Below the pieces are notes generated by a model. The model was not told the DNA's origin. It did no database searches and saw only the letters and a list, made by a program, of their open reading frames with translations. Of a DNA stretch of 64,000 nucleotides, positions 25,477 through 39,610 are shown in pieces. This DNA is from Dirofilaria immitis (taxonomy: Eukaryota > Nematoda > Chromadorea > Rhabditida > Onchocercidae). The stretch is taken from contig JAKNDB010000103.1 of the NCBI GenBank assembly GCA_024305405.1, positions 1,860,001-1,924,000 on the forward strand, read 5' to 3'. The position numbers were made by a program, and so were the translations under genes. The stretch's first letter is position 1; every line of letters starts with the position of its first letter.

Positions 25477-25770
25477 ATGATAGAATAGAATCAGATAACA
25501 TTTAAAAAAATGATAGAATAGAATAAGATAACATTTAAAAAAATGATAGAATAGAATAAGATAACATTTAAAAAAATTATAATTAAAATAATACAATAAA
25601 ATGAAGTAAAAATGATAGAATAGAATAAGATAACATTTAAAAAAATTATAATTAAAATAATACAATAAAATGAAATAAAAATGATAGAATAGAATAAGAT
25701 AACATGTAAAAAAATTATAATTAAAATAGTACAATAAAATGGGACAAAAACGATAGAATAGAATAAGAAT
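25477..25770. repeat. Nested tandem repeat with 33-bp and 69-bp periods
   Basis: The word ATGATAGAATAGAAT recurs at 25477, 25510, 25543, 25612 and 25681, and as a variant at 25750. The spacing is 33, 33, 69, 69 and 69. The 69-bp unit is the 33-bp unit plus an AT-rich insert that ends in ACAATAAAATG. Both periods are multiples of three, which explains the long minus-strand open frame. Confidence 0.9.
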
Positions 25771-26137
25771 AAAAATAATTTGAAGAAAGAATTAAATAAT
25801 AAAATGATATTGAAATTAAAATATAGTCCAGAAAAAAAAAGGCATAAGTAAAATAAAATAAAAAAGAAAACACAAAGGTATGCAAATGAGATGAAAAAAA
25901 CAGGCGATTAGTTGTATGATTGATTAAATTGAACTATTAAAATTAGTGCATTTTAGTTGAAATGAAAATAAAAAAGAAAATATGTTGCCCAACCTTCTCA
26001 TTTCATTCCTTTCTTCTTCTTCTTTTCTTCATTTCATCTTTTTTTTTCATTCAAAGAAAAAATAATAAATATGAATAAAAAATAAATAAATAAATAATTC
26101 GGAAAAAACTTTCTAAAGTTTATATTGATGAAGATAT

Positions 26138-26202
26138 GGAAGAGGGAGAGAGAGATAAAGAGAGAGAGAGAGAGAGAGAGAAAGAGGGAGAAAGAGAAAG
26201 GG
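26138..26202. repeat. (GA)n microsatellite
   Basis: Interrupted AG tract that closes the repeat-dense zone. Confidence 0.85.
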
Positions 26203-29200
26203 AAATGCTAGAACTATTATTTCTCTCTTTTCAAAAAGCGCTCATTCGTCTTTTTTAAAAATGCGCTCACAAATCAACAATTTATTGTAATACTACAAAA
26301 ATCAAGCTATTAAGTTAACTTCTTTTTTTTTTTTGCATTAGAAAAACATACAATTTTTGATGAATGTTTTGAATCTATCCGATTTAATTTTAAATAGTTC
26401 TTCTATTTAATATTTGCCAGGTTACCGGTTAATATGCCAAATAGAAATGAAGAAATAGTTTGTTTGATATTTATCACTTACTTTTTACACTAATTTCTCA
26501 TTTTACTTTTAAAATTTAAAAAGCAATAAGCAGAAGGCATCAAATTTTTATGCATATTATTATCGATTATTTTATTTTATTTTATTAATAAATTTGATGC
26601 ATATATAATTTGTAGAAATTATCAAACATACATGTATATATATATATATATTAATCGAAATCGATTACATTTGCATTTTGATCACTTCTATTCTATGCTA
26701 CACTTACGACATATTTGCTAATGTAAAAATAAGCATTTAAAGCGCTAAAAATATTATATATATAATGATTGATGATATTTTATCCAGATTATGGCATTCA
26801 CTTTTAATGTATTTTATTCTTTTAATTCAAATTTAAATTTCTTTTTTTTTGGGATTCTATTTTAAGAATATATCATGTTAAATTGTACATATATGTAAAT
26901 ATAATATTTATTGATTTTAATATATAAAATAAATTATTTCCTAAAAAAAATTAATTGTAATATTTAAATTTATTATTTATTTATTTATGCCAGTATTATT
27001 TGCAAATGCTAATTTAATTCAATTTTTTTTCTTTTTTAAACGATAGCATTAACATTTTTGTTTTACTTTGATTTCTTGTTTTCCTTTTTTGTTTTTTGTT
27101 TTTTTTTTCTATTTTTCTTTTCATAAATTAATCAAAATTTTTGTTTTTGTTTAAATTTTTTGGTTAAAAAAATGTAAAACGTTCGTTGATGTATACTGCC
27201 TCTCATATTTTATTTCAATTACTAAACACACTTATTTAATGGAAGTAAAAAAAAAATTAATAATAATGATAATAATTGAACAAAGGTAGCAAGCAAAACA
27301 AAACTTTTTTTTTTTTTATTTGGCATTTAAAATAATTTTTGGTTATAAATGGATATAAATAACGATAATATTATCATCATCATCATTATTTTATTATCAC
27401 TGTTATTATTACTATTATTGTTTATTACTATTACTATCATTAGTATTACATTTGTATGTAATAGTGGAACAATAACTGTGTGTAATTGGGAAAAAAAGAG
27501 AAAAGTTTGTGCAAATATTTCAGCTATATTTTTATTCTATTCTTTTTTTTCTTTTTATTTGAAATAATTTTTAGTTTTTTTTTTGTTAAATTAAAAGTAT
27601 TATATACCTATTTGTCTATGATTAAAATTGTTTTAATTGTATTGTGTTCATCAATCTATCAAATTGCATTTTGAACAATTTCAATCATTTCGAGCAAATT
27701 GCTACATACTTAAAGTGTAATGTTATTTTAAAACTTTTCCTCTTCTTATTACAGTTTACACCTTTTCGTACCTTTTAATTCAATATTCACTTTTGCTAAA
27801 TTTTGCTTTATCAAAATTTGCGCCAAATTAATGTTTACATCAAATGAATTAATTTTCTCCTCCTCATATGTATATATGTTTTTTTTTTTTAATTTCCTTA
27901 CTTATCGAACTTTTCGTTTTTTTTCTCGAATGCAACTGTCAAAAATAATGCATATTTGTAGATGAAATGAAGTATGATGAAAAATAATTAAAATAGAAAT
28001 GGGTCAAATTAAAATTAAAATTTTATATAAATAATTTCATCAAATACTTATATAATTATACTTATAGAACAATATTAATAGCTTTAATCATCCCTTAAAA
28101 CTGTTAAAAAGTATCAATGATTTCGTTTGAATTTTAAAAAATGATAGGAAGATTGATTTTCAAAAAATGCAAATTGAAATATTTGAAATAATTTATGAAA
28201 TGTTAAAATAAGCAAATTAATAAAACATGGATTAAATTTATTTTTTCTTATCAATTTAGTTCATTAAAAGTAATAGATTAAATTTATTTCCTCTTATCAA
28301 TTTATCATTAATTTTTTCCTGATTATCATGCATTATTTAATTTTCTCTTCTCTTTTCATTATTATCTTTCGATGCAAAATAATTTTCTTTGATAAAAGAT
28401 AAAAAACATAACTATCAATTTTTTTGGTATTTTGAAAAAATTTTCATTTGTTAAAAGTCGTAAAAATGAATTGCTATTTTTGTATTAAAATTACATTTTT
28501 CAATTTGAAATTAACAACAAGAACTTTTTGATATTATCGCTTTTCTATAATCTTTTTGTGGTTCCTCCTTGACTTCTTCCTCTTTTTTTTATCTTTGATA
28601 TTATCAATAGGCTATTAAAAGATAAAATTATATTTTGCTTCTTTTTATTTTAATATAATCGATATTTTACAAATTTATTTTATTTTATTTTTTTAATTTC
28701 TATTATGCTTAGATAAAAATAGGCAAAAAATGAAATTATTTGATATATTCTTTTTTTTCTTTGACATATATGTGTATACAATTTTTCTTTGCCATATAAA
28801 ATGATTTCTAATTTTAATTTAATTTTTCGATCAAAATCATTCATCGTTTTAGAAAACATTCCTTCTGCTCTTCCACCCTCTCTTTCGTTTTCTCTCTCCC
28901 TCTCTCTCTCTCTTTCTTTCCCTCTCTGATATTGCCTCTTTTTTTCTTAATGCATTTTTAAATTTCACAATTATTTTCGATGTACTTGAAAAAAGATTCT
29001 TTTCTCCGATTTTTATTATGATTAGATGATGATTAAAAAAAGAAAGAAATGAGAAATTTGACCGTTTTGATTTTTATTGGCTTTCATTAATTTATTTTTC
29101 AAATTTATCAAAAGCATTCTTTCCAATCAAATCTGAAAAAATATAATTAATTTCATTAGTTTGTCAATTCTACTAAAGCAGCTGTTTTTGTTAAAAGATT

Positions 29201-32200
29201 GGTTGATATATGTGATTTCAGTATTTATCAATGAGTGTATTGAATTTTGATAATAGTGATAACAATAATAATATTATGAAGAATAAATAACAGAACCAAA
29301 TATTTCATATTTTTTTTATAATCTCGAAAATCTTTATTTTGAACTTTTTTAAAATATCTGAGTAATAATAAAAGAGAAACAAAAAGAGACAAATTAATAA
29401 AATAACAAGACGAATACTTCTTATTAATTAATTTAGTATCGATAATAACAATATTTAATAACAAATGCAAATTATATTATTGATAATAGTAATTATAAAA
29501 GTAATTATTTTATTAGATATATTTAATAACTAAATTTAACAAGTTTATTAAAATGATTTGTATTATCAATAATACAATTTATCTTTTAGTATTTTTCTAT
29601 TTTTTTGTTTCCAAAAATTCGTCATTTTTATATTAATAATATTGCGAAAAAAATGGCTCTTCAAACATTTTCAAATTGAAAGGATTAAATTTGAAAAATT
29701 CGTTTGTTTGAAATTGCTAATAATTTTGAAATTACAGTTGAAAATGTTGATATTCTATTTAATTTGTAATTTGTTGATTCTATTAAGTTTCAGAAAATTT
29801 GACAAATTTATCTTTTTTCTCTACTTAGATAAAATTTAATTTTTTTGATAAAAATTTCAAAGAAAAAAAATTTTCGCTTAGTTTTAAAACTGATTATATT
29901 AATTACATGTTGTTACAAGTACTGATTAACTTAATTACGTCCTAAAACATTTATCAAGCAGTAAAGTGTTTCTTGCACTTTTTTTATCATTTTTTTTGTT
30001 TTTACTTCTTCATCATCCTTTTAATTTACTTTTATTTAAGCAACAAAAATGATGGGAAGAAAAAATAGGAATAGAAAAAGTATGGAAGAAATTTCACTAT
30101 AATTAATTTATAATACAATTTTAAAGTGAATGAATAGTGCTATTTTGAAGTGAAAAAAAGGAATTTATTATATTTTATTTAAATACTTAAATAACATTTC
30201 ATACATTTTGTTTTGCCATTTTAAAACGTAAAAGAATTTATTAGTTCTATATGCTACAATAATTTTTAAAAATTTCGTTTTTTTTTTCATTCTTTAAGAT
30301 TGTTTTGATGATAGATATCTGGTTAAAAAGTACGATATGTTGTAATGAAAATAAATTAAAATTAATTTTTAATTACATATTTGATTTCGTTTTTTTCCAA
30401 AATTTATTAATTTTTTTCTTGGAAAATATATCTTTTTATTTTTTCCATTTTACTTTAATTTCAACAGTTTTTGCTCATTTATCTATCGTTATTATTATCG
30501 TTATCACTTCTCTTTTCGTTATCATTTCCTTCTCTGTTTACCATAATTTGTTTTTAGTATTTGTTTTTGGAATTGTTAAAACAAACAAATCTTTTTCCTT
30601 TATTTTTTTCAAACTTCGAATTTTTTAATCGATATTTTTACAAAATATTATTTTTTATATTTTTCTTTATTATTTTATTTTGATAAATTCGAAATTTCAT
30701 CTACGAAATGAAATCATTTGATTTGAAAATTGGCAATTAGCCGAAATTACTTTTTTATGATAATTTCAATTAAGTCATTATCATATTATAGGAAGAAAGA
30801 TATTTTATACTGCGTGGGAAAAAATATATATATAGGTTAAACGATTAGGCATAATATGCTGCTTTTATATGATTGAAGTACTATCTCGTATATCATTTCG
30901 ATAATAAATGATTTAAATAATTAGACAGATTCGTTCTTCCGCAGAAATAACCACCATTATGACCTTTGGTCAAAATGGTAAGCTGCTTCAACTAATATAT
31001 GCTTCGCATTGATGTATGAAATTTGATAAATTACATTTGGCATATTAAATTTGAGTCATAAAATTGAAAAAATATAGCATTTGATAAAATCGAGACATTG
31101 GTTTAAAAATATCTAAGAAAAATTTTTGAATAGAACTTCTTCTATTGATGTAATAAAATGTATTCTTCTTTTTTTTTATTTTTATTTTTTCATATTTTAT
31201 TCAATCATTTGTTTTACTGTCAAATCTTTTCTTTAATTCTAAATTTGAAACTTTCTTTTTATTTTGAATCATTTTTTCTCTCTTCTCTTTCTCTTTCTCT
31301 TCTCTCTTTCTTTCAAAAGGTTTTGATAAAATTCGCAGCTGCAAATTTTCTAATTTTTCAAATTTCCTTCTTTAAACTCATTCGATAGACTACAATTCAT
31401 CAAAATTAAAAAATGTGCTATAATTTTGGGTAAAAATAATGAAGCGTAAAAAAGTGGTAATTACTGCTAATATTAATATAAAAGAAATTGATAAAATTAC
31501 TTGTTTTCTTTTATTTTAATCATTAAAAATATTTTTTCCATATGTCATCAATATTATTTAAATTGGTAAATTTGTTAGCAACTGTTTATTAATAAGTAAT
31601 TAAGCTAAAATAATTCGATAAATAAATTTTAATAATATAAAGAAAATTTTTATGAAAATAATTTGATAAAAATAATACCTCTATGATGCAAATTTCATAG
31701 TATATTAATAATGATTAATTAATCTTATCTATGATATTAATTAATATAAAATTTGAGCAAATTATTCTCAAGCATAAATAGTTGGATTAAAAAAAAAGTA
31801 ACAATTTGAGTTTTAATAGCTTACTCAACCGGAAATTTCTATTCATTGTTGTTTTTTTCTGAAAAAAATTTTGAAAAAATTTGCCCTTTTAACTTTAGAA
31901 AAAAAATGTTCTGATTTATTTGATAATTGATTTTTTGAAAGCAACTGTTTTCGCTTATTTCTTATCATTGTTGAAATTAATGAATTGTAATGAGATGATT
32001 AAACTTCATTTTAGTTTTTATTTATCACCAAAAAAAAAAGAATTTGAGAATTTATTTTCAAAAATAACATTGACTGTTTAAAAAATTATACGAAAAAAAG
32101 ACTAAGCAAAACATATAATTGTTTTTAATTTGTGATAATATTCTTTAAATATAATTTAAATTACGTATACTATCGTTTATAATAAAGTTTAATTAATATT

Positions 32201-34320
32201 TTTAATAAATATCTTCTTATACAATCACATATTTATATATCTCATTCTCGACCTTTTTCAATCATCATATTTATGTATATATATATATATATCTCATTCT
32301 CGATCTTTTTATATAAATTATATTTGCATAACGGTTACATAAGATTTGTTCATTGAAAATTAAAGATATTTTACGATAGATTTTAAAAATATGAAATGAT
32401 GTCATCGATAATTTTAACCAACAATTGTAGTAATGTAAAATAGTTAATGACCGTCATCAATTCCTCTCTTTTCAGAAAATGTTAATATGACAAAGTCGAC
32501 GATCGTAAATCTTCAACATAATTTTGCTCTCAACATTTAAATAGCAAAATATAATATAATAAAAATCTTTTAGTGTTAAATTCATACTTACCTGATCCAA
32601 ATACGATCAGATACTTATCCTTTTATAATAAATTTCTGATATTTCAATAATTAATATTATCCATTTATTTATCAATTTAAATTTCCAATTTTTGTCTACG
32701 CAAAAATTTTCACATTTTCCTTTCAATTGTTTTAAACTTAAATCAATAATCAGGTATCGATTGCTTATTAAACAATTCATTGAATAAATTAGTCATAGAT
32801 TACAAATAATATATTGTTTACATATCGAGAAATAATAATAATGAAATATTGATAATATTTCGAGGAAATTTCGCAATGTTTAAAGTATTCTATACCATCT
32901 TCTAAATATAAGTATTACTAAGATTTGGAAAAAAGCTAGAAGAAATGTAATTAATTGAATTATCTCATTCTTTCTAATTCTTCTTGATTTTTATTTTTGT
33001 TTTATGACTTTGAAATTCATAAATTTGATATGATCTTAGCTATGAACAATTCAATGATAATTAATTTTAAACTTATCAATAAGGAAAATGTTCTTTTCTT
33101 TTAAAAATTCTAAAATTTACCTTCAAAAATGAATTTTCTTCCTAAATAATTAATATCAAAATAATTACTATTAATTGTTTTTATCGCTTAAATATTTTTT
33201 CGTATTTCAATCATTGTTATGAACTTTTTTTCAAATTTATCACAAACTTTAATTTTTTAATTTCGATGAATTTTTATTGAAAAAGTTAATTGAAAATTTC
33301 GAATTTAATTTTTAGTAATTAATTTCTTTTATGAGTACAAATAAATTGTTTGTTTTCGATTAAAGTCATTTCTGAAAGTTTCATTGGTTTTAGCAAATTT
33401 CAGGTATTAGAATAAAAAAATTTAGTTGTTGACATTACAGTAAAGTTGATGTTAGCAAGTTCAAAATTTTTATAAAAATAGATTTAAACAAGAGTTGTTA
33501 TTTTATTCAATAAGTTTTGTAAAATTTGATAATATTGAAAATTAAACGAATGAAATATTTGACATCATTAAAATTAATCATTATGAACAACGATAATTAA
33601 TTTAGTTCGTTTCTTTTTTCGTTTCTAAATTTTCAGGAATTCAAATTATCGTCTTCTTAATTCCGTTTAGATGTGAACATAGAGTCGGGAAGATTTAAAA
33701 AAGTATGCAAATTGCAAATTCACAATTTCCCATTATCATAAATTTATTTATTTTTATCATTTTCGAATATATGTAAGTTAGTTTTCAATCTGATATGTTT
33801 AAAATCAATAAAAATCGATATTTCAAGAGATCATTCCATTTTCTCTTCTCTCTGTTCGAAAGAGAAATTAGCATTCATCTCTGCATTTTCTTATTCTTTA
33901 TTTCATTTCATTTTTTTTCTTGTTAATATATTTCAATTTCACTAATTTTTACTACGTGTTCGAGCTTGAACTCAAAACTTAAGCTTTCGAAAAATGACAA
34001 TTAGAACGAAATGGAACAACTGTTCTATTAAGAAATTTTAGCAAAAAAAAAAATGAAATGAAATAGAAAATTAGGAAGTAAGCCCTGAAATAGATTATTT
34101 CCTGCTCATTTTGTTGATTTTTCATTTACTTTAAAATTTTTCCTTTTTTAAAGAATTTTTAGAAAAAAAAAGTGTTTGGAAAAAAGAGAAATTAAGAGAG
34201 CGAAAGAAAGATTGAATAAAAAAATAATAATAAAAAAGGATGAGAAATATAGATAGAAAGTAGAATGAAAAAAAAAGAAAATGGAGAAAACAAATTGATG
34301 CAAAAATCAGCTTTTTGGCT
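26203..34320. other. Gene-free AT-rich DNA, middle part of the desert
   Basis: Nothing resembling an exon is seen. The tract contains long T runs, a CT microsatellite at 28885-28926, a hexamer-spaced TGACC/GGTCA motif at 30960-30972 and TA runs near 32274-32292. Open frames here are hydrophobic, low-complexity products of T-rich sequence. Confidence 0.55.
30925..31020. promoter_or_regulatory. Less AT-rich island with nuclear-receptor-like half sites
   Basis: Within AT-rich flanks this patch holds TGACCTTTGGTCA at 30960-30972, an everted pair of TGACC half sites spaced by three. A regulatory role is inferred from composition and motif only. Confidence 0.25.
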
Positions 34321-34329
34321 TTTCTCGGA

Positions 34330-34440
34330 TTTTAATTGCAGGCTGTTAATTGTCCAATATCTTGGGAGGAGGCCGCCGGCAGTTCTAATTTAACAAAAAT
34401 TTGAAACGATTATTTCTCGGAGTCATTTTATATGCGATTT
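34330..34440. promoter_or_regulatory. GC-richer island, possible enhancer
   Basis: The sequence GGGAGGAGGCCGCCGGC at about 34364-34380 is far more GC-rich than anything nearby and is flanked by homeodomain-like TTAATTG. It has no open frame of note. It could be a conserved non-coding element of cfi-1, about 11 kb downstream. Confidence 0.3.
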
Positions 34441-34617
34441 TCTCATTTACCAACGATCAGCTCATTACAAATGTTATCTATCGATCTATCCTAAAATGCT
34501 TTTTAAAAATTTTTTTCTTTTTTTTTGTTAAATATTTAAAAGATTATTCTTTTTCACTTTTTTTTCTTTGTCAAATTTAATTTAACAATTTTTATTCGTT
34601 GATTTATTGCCATATCT

Positions 34618-34735
34618 ATTTGACCGTTTTGCTGTCTAAGCATTTGTTATCTGGCATGTCACGGTGCTACACTAATTCATTATAAAATGAACAAACACTT
34701 CATCATTCGTGGTTTTCCTGACCAATACGAAATTG
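34618..34735. promoter_or_regulatory. Less AT-rich island, possible enhancer
   Basis: About 115 bp of mixed-composition sequence, including TGGCATGTCACGGTGC and CTAATTCATTA, stands out against the AT-rich background. Confidence 0.25.
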
Positions 34736-34874
34736 AATTATATAATTATTTTATACTGATTAATTTTGATTAGTATCGAAAGAAAAGATAATCAATTGAT
34801 AAATTGGAATTAATCAATTGATAAATTGGAATTAACTAATTAGCCAAATAAGTTCCGATTAAATAAGATTTGTA

Positions 34875-34998
34875 ACTATTTTAAGTTGTTACTATTTTAA
34901 TATTTTAAGTTGTTACTATTTTAATATTTTAAGTGATATTTTATTTTTTTAAGTGATAAATTTTACTATTTTAACAATTTTAAGTGATAAATTTTGAT
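34875..34998. repeat. AT-rich minisatellite, unit about 24 bp
   Basis: Two to three copies of TAAGTTGTTACTATTTTAAT-type units are followed by diverged TTTTAAGTGATAAATTTT copies. Confidence 0.7.
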
Positions 34999-36908
34999 TA
35001 GTACATAGAACAAAAGAAAATCAATTGATAAATTGGGATAAATTAATTAATTTAATCAAAATTGTTAGCAAATTATCAATATAACAATAAATGTTATTAA
35101 TAGATGAATTGGCAAATTTGATATTAAAACTAGTAAAGTATGCTTAATAAAATTAAAATATAATGAAATACTATCAAAGTTAATTGCTATAAAACGCATA
35201 TTTAGAAATTCTTTAAGGCATTTTATTTCAACTTAATAGAGATAAGCTGAAAGATAATATAATAAGTTGAAAAGTTGAAGATGAAGAAAGGGAAGAAAAG
35301 AACGAAAGTGATATTACAAATCATTGAATGCAAAATGCTTTGGAATTTGAAACACTGATTGAATTCATAAAATTATTATCATAATAAGTATCTGATTGAG
35401 AACCAACTGACTTTGTTTACGACATATTATAATAGATTAAGGATGATTAAAAAAAAAAAAATTTCTTCTTTTATTTATTTCGTAAAATAACTATGGGTTA
35501 GAATAATATTTTAAAAATTATTATATACTATGCTTATTTATGTTTCCTAATTAAAGAAGTATGAATTTTAGCTAAAAAATTTATGATAATATTTTAAAAA
35601 ATCGCAAAATATCAATTTTTATATTAAATTATTACAAAAATTTTCATTAAATAATAAAAATTTTAGTTAATACAAAATTTAAAAGACTTAAAATTAATTA
35701 AATAATAATTTGATATTAAAATTATTATTTATTTTTATTAATCCTTTATTTAAGCCTTAATTAATCTAAAATAATAATATAAGTTAAATTTGTTTAATCA
35801 TTTCATAACTTTTTGCATTAATCAGATATACTAATTATTAATCAATATAATAGCAATAATAAAAGTAATCATGATTTTCGCATTATTTATTCTAATGGAA
35901 ATCATATATCTTAATACTTTATTCAAGAGTTTTCCAAAATTTGCACTGTATATTCAAATAGCAATTTGTTTGCAATTAAATTAATAATGATTAATGAGAG
36001 ATATCGATGTTGATAATAACAAGAAAAATAATAAATGATATTAGTAAAGATGATATTAATAATAATCGTTGATAGTATTGATATTAGCAAGTGTGATGTT
36101 GATAATAATTTGCAATTTCATATTGATCTTAGCAATAACAATATTTGATGATAATTAGTTATGATATCGATATTAATAACATCAATGTTAACAATAATTT
36201 AATAAGCATGACATAAGTCATCGTCATTATGTTGTGTAAGAAAACTAGATTTATTTATGAGTGATTTGTTTATTTATACACAATCTTAATTCGTAATATG
36301 TCTGCCCACAGTTGCTTACTTCTGCTCATCGTTTGAAAGTAGTATATTAATTCATCCTATCTATTGACTTATCATTATTATCCTAAGCATTATTTTCATT
36401 CATTTTAAAAATCCTTTTAATATGCCTTAGTTTAGCAAATTTTACTTCTTCTCCTTTTTGCTAATTATATATCCAATAAAAAGTCTTATATATCTTATAA
36501 TTTCTTTTCTTTTCTTTTTTTTCACTTTTTGCAATCATTTTTTATCTTATCACTCTTGAATTCTCCATCCACATTATCAATATCATTTTCTGAATTCAGC
36601 ATTTTAATAAATCGATTATATATAGCTTTTTGAAAGTTATGTAAATAAAACATTCCTGTAAGATTGTTTTAAGTCTTTTTTGAGAATGATTATTGTAACT
36701 TTATTTGCATCTTACAATGAAAAACTTCAATTATTACCTGTTGCTATTAGTTATTACTACCATGTCATTTATCATGAATTATTATTATGATCATTATTAT
36801 GATATATCACTGATTATTGTTATCAATAATATTATAATTGCATTTTCATATTAATTCAGAAATGAAAATTTACATAAATGAAGAATTCCAAAAATTATTT
36901 AAAAGATA

Positions 36909-36994
36909 ATATGGTAAATCTGTAATACGATGATATGGTAAATCTGTAATACAATGATAAAAGATAATATGGTAAATCTGTAATACGATGATTT
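36909..36994. repeat. Three-copy direct repeat
   Basis: ATGGTAAATCTGTAATAC occurs three times (starting about 36911, 36935 and 36969), with the last two separated by an extra AAAAGATAAT. Confidence 0.9.
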
Positions 36995-37342
36995 GTATAT
37001 GTTTAAAAAATTAAAAAAAAAAAATTGAAGCACGAGTTCGTTTCTAATTGATAATGTAATATGGCATAGAAAACTTTTAATGAATCAAATTATCCTTAGT
37101 CAAATAAATTTAGTTAAATTTAATTTCAATTTAAATTGATTCATTCATATTTTACTTGTTTTTCTTTTTTACCTAACACTTCCAATTAATCTATTTTTGT
37201 TCCCATTATATGAATCATTCAATTTTCATTTTTGAATTTTCATTCATTACATTTTCCATCGGTCATTGTTCCATCATGCAATTTTAATTCCATCGGATTG
37301 GATAAAAAATTGAAAAAATTATCAATGATTGAGGAAATTTAT

Positions 37343-37385
37343 ACATTTATGAGAATTTTAAAATGATTAAAATTCTCATAAATGA
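37343..37385. repeat. Perfect 18-bp inverted repeat (hairpin)
   Basis: The left arm CATTTATGAGAATTTTAA (37344-37361) is exactly complementary to 37367-37384, leaving a 5-base loop. It is too short and AT-rich for a convincing microRNA precursor. No flanking duplication is obvious. Confidence 0.9.
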
Positions 37386-38354
37386 TCGAGCATTAAGATG
37401 ATCATTGAATTTAAGATAAATTCTATCCAATTCCCGAAACTGATCCATTTTGATTCCAAGCTGTCTATCCATCCGTCTGATTATTGGAACAACTGATGCT
37501 ACACCATTATTTCATTGTCCTCAACATCAACAATAACTAATAATTTTTCTTTCTAATTTAAAAACCAATTTTTTTGACATTTTTTCATTCATAGCAAGCA
37601 ATTTATTCTACGAATCATTAAAATGTCTTTTTTTTTTTTTACTGAAATCCGTCCATTACTTCCGTTTAAGATTTGTTAGCAGAATATAATTTTATGTTAT
37701 TATAATGAGTTATTAGGATTTTGTATTTTCTGAAATAATAAATTCATTTTTAAAATAAATATTCCATCTTCCATTTTTAAATATTTTAATTTTATTTGTA
37801 ATTTAAATATCAAAATTTAAAAAGAGCAAAATATTTAAATTATTATTTTTAAAGATACTAATGGCTTTTCGTCTAAAATAAATTTATCAATTTATTTTTA
37901 ATAATAAAATGAGACATAAAAAGATAAAATTTTATATGTCAACAATAATAAAACTTATTAGTTTCATACATATAGAAATAATTATAATGGTTATAAAGTT
38001 TCGTAAAATTTATTAAAATTCGTTAATTAATTGATAATCAAATAATTAATTATTCAATCAATTAATATATGTCATTTGAAATGTGAACAATTTATAAAAT
38101 ATTTGCAACATCCATTTGATAGATATATATATATATATATATATATAAGACAACTTTTTTTTCTTTTTGTTTCTCATCTTCTTCAATATTTTTATTTAAA
38201 ATTGTAAATATATAAAGATATTGAGTTTATTTCTTAACTTTTTCGTTGCATTAATGTGTCATTTTATTTAATTGATTTCCATGCAAATTGATAAATGTTG
38301 GCATATTTTTATTGCAAATGCCTTTGCCTATTCATTTACCAAAATATTTACACA

Positions 38355-38440
38355 TAATAATGGGTCTGATAAGTGGATTAGGGCGGAAAACTTGGGACAC
38401 CATTAAGGCAGGCTTCCAAACATAGCTATAAACCTTCTAA
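38355..38440. promoter_or_regulatory. Less AT-rich island with GATA and OTX-like sites
   Basis: CTGATAAG (GATA factor site) is followed closely by TGGATTAG (OTX/K50 homeodomain-like), GGGCGG and CCATTAAGG. The clustering in otherwise AT-rich DNA suggests a regulatory element, but motif matches this short are weak evidence. Confidence 0.3.
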
Positions 38441-39523
38441 GCAAATCATAATTTCTAAAACTTACTATGCCTTTCTTATTGATAGTCAATAAATTTCAAT
38501 CAATTTATAAATTGTAGCTAATTTTTGATAGATAAAATTTTGCTAAAATTTGAAAAGTTTTAATATTCAAATTAAAGGAAAATAAATGTTTGTTTAGTAA
38601 TTTAAAATTATAAAATTTGAGATAAAATAATTCTTTTCTATTAAATTGAAAATGAATATTATCAGCTATTTATTTAATTATAATTTAATTAATACTTTTT
38701 CACCGATCATATATGATTCAAAAGTTTTTTCGTTTTATTGATAAATATTTCACATTCCACAATCAGTATTTAAGTATTTGGAAATTGAATCCAAAAATTA
38801 ATTGCTCTATTACAGGTATTTCTAATTCTTTTGCGAACTAATATGATCAATGCGAAAATGATCTAATCGTAATATTCAATACTTGAATTTGATAACTTGG
38901 ATTCTATCTTTTAAAATTCTGAAGTTAGAGCAAAATTAAATAAAATTTGAAAAATATTAGCATTTTCCTTAAAAAAATTCTTAAATTTATTTTCATCAAA
39001 TTTAGAGAAATTATTAAAATTATCAATTTTCCTACTATATTTTATATTTTGACTAAATTTAGAAAAAAGTAGAATCCACGACATTACCTGAAATTGCTTA
39101 TTTTATTGTAAAGTTTCTGTATTCACTTAAATCGTTTTTTTGTTTTTGAAAGGCCAGAAGAAAAAATTTAGTAAATATTTCAATACGCTTATTTTTTTAA
39201 AATTCTTATTTGTAATTACTGATAATAAGATTGGATAAATTTTGAACTATCTGAATTATATATTCATATTGCTATAATTAATAATAATTCCTTTAAATTC
39301 TAATAATTGCATAAATATTTATCTAATTGATTAAATCGGTAAAAGATAGAAGATGAAAAAGTGTCGAATTTTGAAAGAAGAACAGTTTATAAAAGAGTTT
39401 AATTTTAATGATTCGCTTTATATCTATCTTATCTCATCCAATTGAATTTTCTTCGATGGCACTTGTTTGATTAACAAATATTAGGACACTTCACGATTAA
39501 TTGTATCCATTGCTTTCTATTCA

Positions 39524-39558
39524 TTACTAATATTACTATTACTATTACTATTACTATT

Positions 39559-39610
<52 letters not shown>

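Noticed and set aside
25450..25734. Tyr/Phe-rich repetitive protein on the minus strand
   Set aside because: Explained by the 33/69-bp AT-rich tandem repeat.
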